Positions 1 to 6,243 of a stretch of 11,250 nt of DNA are shown here, piece after piece; position 1 is the first letter of the stretch, and every line of letters begins with the position of its first letter. Position numbers and translations under genes: made by a program. The stretch spans positions 1-11,250 of the forward strand of contig JACZWD010000071.1 in NCBI GenBank assembly GCA_022572335.1, written 5' to 3'. The notes below the pieces were generated by a model, which was not told where the DNA came from, did no database searches, and saw only the letters and a program-made list of their open reading frames with translations. This DNA is from Pseudomonadota bacterium. GTDB taxonomy: Bacteria > Pseudomonadota > Alphaproteobacteria > Rhodospirillales > 2-02-FULL-58-16.

Positions 1-944
1 TCCCCTGGGGGTCGGACTACTACCGCCGGCACGGCCGCATGATGCCCGACGACGGGATCGAGCGCTTGCGCGCCTTCGACGCCATCTACTTCGGCGCCGT
101 CGGCGACCCCGACATTCCCGACCACGTCACCCTGTGGGGCCTGAGGCTGGCCATCTGCCAGGGGTTCGATCAGTACGCCAACGTCCGCCCGGCGCGCCTG
201 CTGCCGGGCATCGAGGGTCCCCTCAGCGGCCGCAGGCCCGGGGACGTGGACTGGGTGATCGTGCGCGAGAACACCGAGGGCGAGTACGCCGGCGCCGGCG
301 GCCGCGTCCACTGGGGCCTGCCCGGAGAGGTGGGCGTCGACGTGGCCGTGTTCACCCGCGCCGGCGTCGAGCGGATCATGGCGTTCGCCTTCGAACTGGC
401 GCGCACGCGGCCGCGCAAGCTTCTCACCGTGGTCACCAAGTCCAACGCCCAGCGCCACGGCATGGTCATGTGGGACCAGATCTTCGAGGAGATAAAGGGG
501 GACTACACCGACGTCGCCACCGACAAGATGCTGGTCGACGCCATGACGACGCGCATGGTGCTGAAACCGGAGACCCTGGACGTCATCGTCGCCACCAACC
601 TGCACGGCGATATCCTGAGCGACCTGGCGGCGGCGCTGTCGGGGAGCCTGGGCATCGCGCCGACGGCCAACCTCAACCCGGGCCGCGATGCGCCGTCCAT
701 GTTCGAGCCCATCCACGGCGCCGCCTTCGACATCACCGGCAAGGGCGTCGCCAACCCCATCGGCGCCCTGTGGACGGCGGTGATGATGCTGGAGCACCTG
801 GGCGAGGCGGGCCCGGCGGCGCGCCTGATGGCGGCCATCGAGGCGGTCACCGGCGCCGGCGACGTGCTGCCCGCGGACCTCGGCGGCAGCGCGACCACGG
901 CGGAGGTCACGGACGCCGTGTGTTCGCGGCTGGTTGGCGGGTGA
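1..944 (+). CDS. Tartrate/D-malate-type beta-decarboxylating dehydrogenase, C-terminal part (5' end outside window)
   Basis: This is the NAD-dependent isocitrate/isopropylmalate dehydrogenase superfamily, which oxidises a 2-hydroxy acid and decarboxylates the product. The frame is open from base 3 with no start; the first visible residues (WGSDYY..HGRMMP) match the N-terminal third of tartrate dehydrogenase/D-malate dehydrogenase (TtuC/DmlA), so about 40-50 residues are missing upstream. Visible motifs, in order, are ENTEGEYAGAGGR (substrate loop), TKSNAQRHGM..W, the metal-binding run NLHGDILSDL, and the nucleotide-binding run EPIHGAAFDITGKGVANP. The PTANLNPG stretch is typical of the TtuC/DmlA branch rather than LeuB. 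The stop is TGA at 942-944. Which acid it uses (tartrate, D-malate or a relative) cannot be read from sequence. It lies beyond the low-G+C island from the minus-strand catabolic cluster, so a shared pathway is possible but unproven. The family is secure and the substrate open. Confidence 0.88.
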   Translation, partial: PWGSDYYRRHGRMMPDDGIERLRAFDAIYFGAVGDPDIPDHVTLWGLRLAICQGFDQYANVRPARLLPGIEGPLSGRRPGDVDWVIVRENTEGEYAGAGGRVHWGLPGEVGVDVAVFTRAGVERIMAFAFELARTRPRKLLTVVTKSNAQRHGMVMWDQIFEEIKGDYTDVATDKMLVDAMTTRMVLKPETLDVIVATNLHGDILSDLAAALSGSLGIAPTANLNPGRDAPSMFEPIHGAAFDITGKGVANPIGALWTAVMMLEHLGEAGPAARLMAAIEAVTGAGDVLPADLGGSATTAEVTDAVCSRLVGG

Positions 945-1066
945 TTTCTTGGCTGCCTCTATAAGCCCGTCGGCCACGTGCTGGCGGTGTGGAGAGGCGC
1001 GTCACCGCCATGGCGCTTCATCAATAAATGAGCGGCGCGTTAGATGTCGAGGTCACTAATCGCGAG

Positions 1067-1083
1067 GTTTCTACGTCAGAAAC
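1067..1083. repeat. Short inverted repeat between convergent genes
   Basis: GTTTCT at 1067-1072 and AGAAAC at 1078-1083 form a perfect 6-bp stem with a 5-base loop, extendable by GAG/CTC with one bulged base. It lies between the 3' ends of two convergent genes, where a bidirectional terminator would be expected. No T-run follows on either strand, so a terminator role is weak. Confidence 0.25.
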
Positions 1084-1098
1084 TCATGAGGGAGAGGT

Positions 1099-1644
1099 TT
1101 AAACAACGGCTCCCTTGCCATCCACCAGGGCAAACTGAAACTTGTTCCGCGCATTGATATACCCACAGAACAGGCACCTATCCGCCACCCGCCTAGGACG
1201 GAATCTCCTGATGTATGTCCTCAGGTGAGTCGTGATGTCGTCGACACTGTGTTTACCGTCTTGGAAAATCATTACCCGTAAATCAGCACGCGCCATCAGA
1301 ATTTTTTCGAAGTCATCTGATATGAGGCCTTTGTTGCCCCATTCGCTTTCCATGGCCAGCGGTACCCGCAGCAAGTAATCCCTAGGCTCGTAGCCAGCGC
1401 GGGTTGGATAATAGTCCATGTACTGGAGCCAGCATAGATCGTACACAAATTCGCCCCAGTGTGCCTTGTCGTTAACGCCCGATGCGCATACCGCGAATTC
1501 CTGCTTTTTGCCCAAGTCAGTAAGGCCGACCTTGATTGCCTTGGTCCATACTTCGTCACTGTGGGAGCCAGCATAGTCTTTAGCAATGCGTTGCAGACAG
1601 CGCTGGAGCTCTTTCACGATCTGGTCGGTCGCGGGTGTTCCCAT
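1099..1644 (-). CDS. Hypothetical protein, 181 aa, possible PD-(D/E)XK-like fold
   Basis: I do not recognise a named family. The start is well supported: ATG at 1642-1644 is preceded by a strong ribosome site, GGAGGGG, a few bases upstream; the stop is TAA. The protein is soluble, with no signal peptide or membrane segment. Residues 64-72 (GEFVYDLCW) and 94-102 (VPLAMESEW) place Asp69 and Glu99/Glu101 on two predicted strands, followed by DDFEKIL (110-116) and a hydrophobic strand LRVMIF (122-127). This order recalls restriction-endonuclease-like proteins, but a Glu stands where ExK would have Lys, so it is only a suggestion. CLFCG (157-161) is a Cys pair that could bind metal. Base composition is clearly less G+C-rich than in the flanking genes, which suggests acquisition by transfer. 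The 75-aa gene upstream on the same strand may be co-transcribed. Confidence 0.72.
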   Translation of the reverse strand: MGTPATDQIVKELQRCLQRIAKDYAGSHSDEVWTKAIKVGLTDLGKKQEFAVCASGVNDKAHWGEFVYDLCWLQYMDYYPTRAGYEPRDYLLRVPLAMESEWGNKGLISDDFEKILMARADLRVMIFQDGKHSVDDITTHLRTYIRRFRPRRVADRCLFCGYINARNKFQFALVDGKGAVV

Positions 1645-1671
1645 GATCCCCTCCGTTACCTATACCAAACC

Positions 1672-1720
1672 AGCGGTTGTGGGTGTCCAACGGCGATATT
1701 CTTAGCTTCAAGCGGTTGTG
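1672..1720. repeat. Direct repeat AGCGGTTGTG, two copies 39 bp apart
   Basis: AGCGGTTGTG occurs at 1672-1681 and again at 1711-1720, in the 86-bp gap just upstream of the 181-aa minus-strand gene. Same orientation and short spacing would suit a pair of protein-binding sites near that gene's promoter. No known regulator motif is recognised. Confidence 0.35.
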
Positions 1721-1730
1721 ACCCATCCAG

Positions 1731-1958
1731 CTAATTTTTTTCGCTCCCCTTAGGGTAATTCTTGGCGCGATCTTCAGCGGCCATACCGGCAAAGGTCTGA
1801 AGCATGGTCATCATGTTGCCCAAACGTTGGTGTGGACATAGGAGAGTGACTGCCTGGTTGCCATTGAGTTCCAACTGCAAGTAGATTTTTTCGCCTTTGT
1901 CGGCGGACCCGCCGCGTGTCAGATTTACGATTTCGTGTCCGTCTATGAGGCGCGTCAT
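1731..1958 (-). CDS. Small hypothetical protein, 75 aa
   Basis: The frame stays open to 2147, but the best start is ATG at 1956-1958 (MTRLIDGHEIVNL), with GGGGAA about 4-6 bases upstream. The residues encoded before it look like non-coding translation. The stop is TAG at 1731-1733. The product is small and mildly polar, with a short beta-like stretch (KIYLQLELNG) and a helical C-terminal half (LGNMMTMLQTFAGMAAEDRAK); no Cys cluster, signal peptide or membrane span is evident. I do not recognise the family. It lies 86 bp upstream of the 181-aa gene on the same strand and shares its low G+C character, so the two may form one transferred unit. Coding status is likely but not certain. Confidence 0.5.
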   Translation of the reverse strand: MTRLIDGHEIVNLTRGGSADKGEKIYLQLELNGNQAVTLLCPHQRLGNMMTMLQTFAGMAAEDRAKNYPKGSEKN

Positions 1959-2198
1959 CGCTATTCCCCAAGTGTTGAAACCATATACTGTCACGAGTAT
2001 TTCTATCGGCGTTCTTGTCGTCAACGCGGTTTCTAGATTCCCATTGGTACTTCGCGCCGAGCACGGCCCGTACCGCCGCTTGACGGTTACCGATGTATCC
2101 CCCGGATCGACGCGGGTGGTTGCGGTGTTGCCGAAGCTAAGCGGCAATGACTGGATATCCGCGTCATGGCCGGATACCCGTCGTCTGCGCGTTCGACC

Positions 2199-2219
2199 GT
2201 TCGATCGAACAGGCCGGCC
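2199..2219. repeat. Two adjacent perfect palindromes
   Basis: GTTCGATCGAAC at 2199-2210 is a perfect 12-bp palindrome, followed one base later by the 8-bp palindrome GGCCGGCC at 2212-2219. An extra half copy, GTTCGA, sits at 2191-2196. They lie about 20 bp past the stop of the CoA-transferase gene, at the edge of the low-G+C island. No T-run follows, so a Rho-independent terminator is unlikely; a protein-binding site or a recombination scar is possible. Confidence 0.35.
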
Positions 2220-2236
2220 GAGGCTTATAAGAGGTT

Positions 2237-3508
2237 CTAGATCGCCCCTTCGGCGCGCGCCGCCTCGATCTCGGTGTCCCCGTAGCCGACGATCTCCTTG
2301 AGGATCTGATCGGTGTGCTCGCCGAGGAGCGGCGAGGTTTTCACGTCCGTCGCCGAATCCGACAACTTGATCGGGTTGCCGACGGTCAGGAAGGTGCCCC
2401 TTTCCGGGTGCTCGACCTCGACCACGGTCCCGCGCACCCGCAAGGAGTCATCCTCGGCCAGTTCCTTCATGTCCAGGACCGGGCCGCAGGGCACGCCCAG
2501 GGCGTTGAGGGTTTCCATGACCTGGTACTTGTCCTTGGTTATGGTCCACCCCTCGATCAACGCGAAGCAATCGTCGAGCTTCGTCAGGCGCGCCTCCGGC
2601 GTCGCCCACTCGGGATCGTCGATCAGGTCGGCGCGGCCGATCATCTTCATCAGGGGCGCCCAGCTCTGCGGCTGGATGATCACGTAGGCGTAGTCGTTGG
2701 GGCCGTGGGCGGTGTGGGTGCCGCTTTGCGCGCCGCGGTGCGCGCATTTCACCACGTGGCCCGGCTGACCGCCGCCCGACGCGTGGCCGGCGCGCGGCAC
2801 CTGCTCGCCGAAGGTGCCGTTCGGATATTGCGGGTATTCCTTGAGCGGACCGTGGGCCAGGCGCTGCTGGTCGCGGAGCTTGACCCGGCAGAGGTTGAGG
2901 ATGGCGTCCTGCATGGCGCATTCCACCCGCTGTCCGCGGCCGGTGTGCTCGCGTTGATAGAGCGCCGCCAGGATTCCCGCGACCACGTGCATGCCGGTCC
3001 CCGAATCCCCGATCTGCGCCCCGGAGACGAGCGGCGGGCCGTTGTCGAATCCGGTGGTGCTGCAGGCGCCGCCCATGCATTGGGCGACGTTTTCATAGGC
3101 CTTGCAGTCTTCATAAGGCCCCGGGCCAAACCCCTTGATCGACGCGTAGATCATCCTGGGGTTGATCCCGTGGACGCGCTCCCAGGTGAACCCCATGCGA
3201 TCCAGCGCGCCGGGGGCGAAGTTCTCCACCATCACGTCGCAGGCCTCGATCAGCCTGGTGAATATCTCCTTGCCCTTGTCCGCCTTGGTGTTCAGGGTGA
3301 TGGAGCGCTTGTTGCAGTTGAGCATGGTGAAATACAGGCTGTCGACGTCGGGCAGGTCGCGCAGCTGCTGGCGCGTGGCGTCACCCGTGCCCGGGCGTTC
3401 GACCTTGATCACGTCGGCGCCGAACCAGGCCAGAATTTGCGTGCAAGAAGGACCGGACTGGACGTGGGTCATGTCCAGGATTCGGATGCCGTCCAAAGCT
3501 TTTCCCAT
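2237..3508 (-). CDS. frc: Formyl-CoA:carboxylate CoA-transferase-like (family III, CaiB/BaiF)
   Basis: This 423-residue cytoplasmic enzyme belongs to the class III CoA-transferases and moves CoA from one acyl-CoA to a free carboxylate. It closely resembles oxalate-degrading formyl-CoA:oxalate CoA-transferase: the N-terminus (LDGIRILDMTHVQSGPSCTQ), SLYFTMLNCNKRSI (57-70), VENFAPGALDRMGFTW (94-109) and YENVAQC (138-144) all match. Asp168 in SGAQIGDSGTGMH is at the position of the catalytic Asp169 that forms the acyl-enzyme anhydride, Gln17 and Tyr138 are kept, and GGGQPG (245-250) is the mobile glycine loop. ATG at 3506-3508 has GAGGAA upstream; the stop is TAG. It lies 103 bp downstream of the ThDP enzyme, probably in the same transcript. 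Formyl-CoA as donor is likely; the acceptor acid could be oxalate or, given the partner's active site, a 2-hydroxy acid. Confidence 0.88.
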   Translation of the reverse strand: MGKALDGIRILDMTHVQSGPSCTQILAWFGADVIKVERPGTGDATRQQLRDLPDVDSLYFTMLNCNKRSITLNTKADKGKEIFTRLIEACDVMVENFAPGALDRMGFTWERVHGINPRMIYASIKGFGPGPYEDCKAYENVAQCMGGACSTTGFDNGPPLVSGAQIGDSGTGMHVVAGILAALYQREHTGRGQRVECAMQDAILNLCRVKLRDQQRLAHGPLKEYPQYPNGTFGEQVPRAGHASGGGQPGHVVKCAHRGAQSGTHTAHGPNDYAYVIIQPQSWAPLMKMIGRADLIDDPEWATPEARLTKLDDCFALIEGWTITKDKYQVMETLNALGVPCGPVLDMKELAEDDSLRVRGTVVEVEHPERGTFLTVGNPIKLSDSATDVKTSPLLGEHTDQILKEIVGYGDTEIEAARAEGAI

Positions 3509-3526
3509 CGTTTTCCTCGTCGTCCA

Positions 3527-3553
3527 ATCGTGAAGTCGCTTGATCGTGAAGTC
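3527..3553. repeat. Tandem direct repeat ATCGTGAAGTC
   Basis: ATCGTGAAGTC occurs at 3527-3537 and 3543-3553, a 16-bp period, in the 103-bp gap between the ThDP enzyme and CoA-transferase genes. It may be a small local duplication; no function is apparent. Confidence 0.35.
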
Positions 3554-3611
3554 TCGGTCGCCGGCGCGGCGGACCGGGCCGCTTTGGCCGTTCGCGGCCG
3601 GTCGTTGGCGG

Positions 3612-5330
3612 TTATTTGTACATGGTCTGCGCTTTGGTGCCCGGGGCGTATTCGTTGGGATCGACCCAGATGTTGACCACCGCCGATTTGCCCGACTTGA
3701 CCGCTTCGCGGGCCCGTTCCAGGGCCGGGCGGATCTCGCCGGGCTCGCGGACGCCCTCGCCGTAGCCGCCCAGCATTTTGGCGAAATCCTCGAACGGCAC
3801 GTCGCCCAGCATGTTGCCGACGTTGCCGCGCTGTTCGCCGTATTTCATGATCTGGCCGTAGCGAATCTGGTTCATCGCCGAGTTGTTGCCGATCACCGCC
3901 AGGAACGGCGCGTTGAACCGGTTGGCGGTCTCCATGTCGAAGCCGGTCATGGCGAAGGCGCCGTCGCCGTAATAGCACAGCACCTCTTTTTGCGGATGGG
4001 CCAGCTTCGAGGCCAGGGCGAACGCCGTGCCGACGCCGAGGGTGCCCAGCGGCCCCGGGTCCATCCAGTGGCCGGGGCTGTGCGGCTGGACGGCCTGCGC
4101 CGAGATGGTCACCACGTCGCCGCCGTCGCCGATGTAAATGGTATCGTCGGTCAGGAACTCGTTGAGCTCCCAGGCCACCCGGTAGGGATGGATGGGGACC
4201 GAGTCGGAGGTGAACATGGGCATCAGCTTTTCCGTGCTTCTCACTTCCTCGGCGCGAAGTTCCTCCATCCACGCCGTGCGCCTGCCGGCGCCCCTGTCGA
4301 CGCGGCCGGTGGCGGCATCGGTGACGGCCTTGAGGATGGCCCCCACGTCGCCGACCAGACCCAGCGAGATGTCCCGGTTCTTGCCCACGGTGCGGTAATC
4401 CATGTCGATCTGGACGACGGTGGCGTCGGCGCGCAGGCGCTTGCCGTACCCCATGCGGAAGTCGAACGGCGTGCCCACGATGACGATCACGTCGGCCTTG
4501 TCGAAGGCCAGGCGCCGGGTGCGGTGGAAGTGATGGGGGTCGCCGGGCGGCAGGGTGCCGCGGCCGGAGCCGTTCATGTAGGCGGGAATGTTGAGGGTGC
4601 GCACGAAGTCGCGCGCCGCGTCGGTGCCGGCGCAGGTCCAGACCTGGGTGCCCAGCAACACGCACGGCCGTTCGGAGCCGACCAGGATGTCGGCCAGCTT
4701 CTCGATATCGGCGGGATCGCCGATGGCCTTGGTGGAGGCCCGGTAACGGCCGGCCTCGGGGATGCGCGCGGCGCTGAAATCCACCTTGGCGTCGAGAACA
4801 TCGCGCGGGATTTCCAGGAAAGACGGCCCGGGCGCGCCGTTGTAACATTCGCGAAAGGCCATGGAGATCATGTCGGCGATGCGCTCGGTGCTGGCCACCG
4901 TGGCGGCGAACTTGGTAATCGGCGCCAGCATGTCCACGTGCGGCAGGTCCTGAAGCGATCCCATCTTGTGCTGGGTCAGGGCCCCCTGGCCGCCGATCAA
5001 CAGCATCGGACTCTCGGCCCGGAAGGCATTGGCGATGCCGGTCATGGCGTTGGTCGTTCCCGGACCCGCGGTGACCACCGCGCACCCCGGTTTCCCGGTC
5101 TGGCGCGCGTAGCCGTCGGCGGCATGGGCGGCCACCTGTTCGTGGCGCACGTCGACGATCTTGATGCCTTCATCCAGGCAGCCGTCGTAGATGTCGATGA
5201 TGTGGCCGCCGCACAGGGTGAATATGACGTCCACGCCCTCGTTCTTGAGGGCCTTGGCGACCAGGTGGCCGCCCGAAATTTTCTCCTGCGGTATCTTCAG
5301 TTCGGTAACCTTGCGCGCCGCGTCCGACAT
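3612..5330 (-). CDS. ThDP-dependent acyl-CoA lyase/decarboxylase (2-hydroxyacyl-CoA lyase-like)
   Basis: This 572-residue cytoplasmic enzyme has the three-domain acetolactate synthase/oxalyl-CoA decarboxylase fold. Glu64 in VRHEQVAAHAADGYA is the Glu that activates the ThDP aminopyrimidine. AGPGTTNAMTGIANA (88-102) is the usual PP-domain signature, and GDGAFAMTG (455-463) through Asn482-Asn483 is the ThDP/Mg site. Where oxalyl-CoA decarboxylase has its active-site Tyr-Glu pair, this protein has Leu126-Gln127, and it lacks the GGIYKG tyrosine motif (here NNSAMNQI). FTLCGGHI (37-44) and the MGSLQDLPHVD region resemble 2-hydroxyacyl-CoA lyases, including the human ILVBL/HACL2 type. ATG at 5328-5330 has GGGAGA upstream; the frame extends further 5' but without family similarity. 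Pairing with a formyl-CoA-type transferase favours an enzyme that releases formyl-CoA. Acetolactate synthase-like or true oxalyl-CoA decarboxylase activity remains possible. Confidence 0.82.
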   Translation of the reverse strand: MSDAARKVTELKIPQEKISGGHLVAKALKNEGVDVIFTLCGGHIIDIYDGCLDEGIKIVDVRHEQVAAHAADGYARQTGKPGCAVVTAGPGTTNAMTGIANAFRAESPMLLIGGQGALTQHKMGSLQDLPHVDMLAPITKFAATVASTERIADMISMAFRECYNGAPGPSFLEIPRDVLDAKVDFSAARIPEAGRYRASTKAIGDPADIEKLADILVGSERPCVLLGTQVWTCAGTDAARDFVRTLNIPAYMNGSGRGTLPPGDPHHFHRTRRLAFDKADVIVIVGTPFDFRMGYGKRLRADATVVQIDMDYRTVGKNRDISLGLVGDVGAILKAVTDAATGRVDRGAGRRTAWMEELRAEEVRSTEKLMPMFTSDSVPIHPYRVAWELNEFLTDDTIYIGDGGDVVTISAQAVQPHSPGHWMDPGPLGTLGVGTAFALASKLAHPQKEVLCYYGDGAFAMTGFDMETANRFNAPFLAVIGNNSAMNQIRYGQIMKYGEQRGNVGNMLGDVPFEDFAKMLGGYGEGVREPGEIRPALERAREAVKSGKSAVVNIWVDPNEYAPGTKAQTMYK

Positions 5331-5395
5331 GGCGGATCTCCCGTTTCCCGGTTGTGACGTGTGAGGGTTGAAACGCGCGAACCCGCGCTGGTGTC

Positions 5396-6085
5396 CTAAC
5401 TCAGATAATCGACGTTCTTGTCCACATGCGCCGCCAGGTCCAGAGTGTGGTCCCGGACAAGGCGCTCGGCAAGCTCTGTGTCGCGCCGTTCCAGAGCCTC
5501 GATGATATGCATGTGGTCGATGATGGAGCGGTTGAACCTGTCGTCCTGGCCGATCGTGCTCGCCCGAATCGAATTGATGTGGATGAACAGATTCTCCGTC
5601 AGCTCGTTGAGCAAATCGCACCGGCTCAAGCGCAGCAGGGTTTGATGGAATCGAATGTTGGTGTCCGAATATTCGTCGATATTGGCCTTGATTTCCTTGC
5701 CTTCGAAGCTGGCGAACATCTTGCGCAGGGTGGCGATCTCCGCGTCCCCGGCGCGCAGCGTGATCAGCCGCGCCGCCATGCTTTCCAGGGCCGCCCAGAC
5801 GGTGATCATCTCGATGATCTCGGCCTTGGTCTTGCGCACGACGAAGGCTCCCTTGCGCGCCACGATGCGCAAAAGTCCCTCCTGCGCGAGGCGCGCCATG
5901 GCCTCGCGGATGGGGGTCCGGCTGACCCCGAGGTCCTGGGACAACTGGCGCTCGTCGAGGCGGATTTCCTCGTCGCCGCCATAGATGTTCATGGACGTGA
6001 TGGCGTGCTTCAACGCCTTGTACGTCTGCGACGTCAAGCGGAAATCAACCTCTATGGGCTGGACATTCAACCTGGCGACGGCCAT
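5396..6085 (-). CDS. GntR-family transcriptional regulator, FCD (FadR) subfamily
   Basis: A 229-residue DNA-binding regulator. The N-terminal winged helix-turn-helix covers about residues 15-85, with the recognition segment LDERQLSQDLGVSRTPIREA (43-62) and the wing ending in KGAFVV. The FCD ligand-binding domain follows; His147 (RFHQTL), His191 and His213 fit the usual metal ligands, but the position normally holding the first Asp (four before His147) carries Asn143. ATG at 6083-6085 follows GAGGAAAG; residues encoded further upstream are not family-like. The gene is 65 bp upstream of the ThDP enzyme and 158 bp downstream of tctA, so it probably heads its own unit with the lyase and transferase. 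A perfect palindrome in its leader (6134-6148) is a likely autoregulatory operator. The effector is probably the imported carboxylate or its CoA product (inference). Confidence 0.9.
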   Translation of the reverse strand: MAVARLNVQPIEVDFRLTSQTYKALKHAITSMNIYGGDEEIRLDERQLSQDLGVSRTPIREAMARLAQEGLLRIVARKGAFVVRKTKAEIIEMITVWAALESMAARLITLRAGDAEIATLRKMFASFEGKEIKANIDEYSDTNIRFHQTLLRLSRCDLLNELTENLFIHINSIRASTIGQDDRFNRSIIDHMHIIEALERRDTELAERLVRDHTLDLAAHVDKNVDYLS

Positions 6086-6133
6086 GGGCTTTCCTCGGTG
6101 GTCACGGGGTTTCCGGGGCCGGGTTGTGACTCT

Positions 6134-6148
6134 GGTATATGATATACC
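6134..6148. promoter_or_regulatory. Probable GntR/FCD operator (copy 1), gntR promoter region
   Basis: GGTATATGATATACC is a perfect inverted repeat with a 1-base centre, or GGTAT-N5-ATACC. It begins about 49 bp upstream of the regulator start codon. FCD-type GntR proteins typically bind TGGTATACCA-like palindromes. The same half-site spacing recurs at 9494-9508 and 9736-9750. Confidence 0.7.
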
Positions 6149-6192
6149 CCATACAAAAAACTCGCACAATCCCGCGTATGTGAAGGCTCATC

Positions 6193-6209
6193 GCCGCGGC
6201 CTGCGCGGC
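6193..6209 (-). terminator. Weak hairpin after tctA
   Basis: GCCGCG (6193-6198) and CGCGGC (6204-6209) form a 6-bp stem with a 5-base loop, about 35 bp past the tctA stop. No T-run follows on the minus strand, so it would be an inefficient intrinsic terminator, or merely G+C-rich symmetry. It sits between tctA and the operator upstream of the regulator. Confidence 0.25.
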
Positions 6210-6243
6210 CCTTGCCGGGGCGCGGTCCGGGATCTCGAAAAAG

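Noticed and set aside
945..2236. Integrative element or tRNA-associated island
   Set aside because: No integrase, transposase, tRNA gene or terminal repeats could be seen; only two small genes and a shift in base composition.
2315..3676. Long open frame on the plus strand opposite the CoA-transferase
   Set aside because: Antisense shadow; the translation has no recognisable family features and the true gene is on the other strand.
3612..5330. Assignment as oxalyl-CoA decarboxylase (oxc) from the neighbouring frc-like gene
   Set aside because: The active-site Tyr-Glu pair and the tyrosine loop of that enzyme are not present; context alone is not enough.
3540..5357. Long open frame on the plus strand opposite the ThDP enzyme
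   Set aside because: It is the antisense shadow of a G+C-rich gene; the product is His/Asp/Gly/Val-rich with no domain, while the minus strand carries clear ThDP motifs.
5331..5621. N-terminal extension of the ThDP enzyme in the same open frame
   Set aside because: It lacks similarity to the family and overlaps the 3' end of the regulator gene; the ATG at 5328-5330 has a good ribosome site and gives a normal family length.
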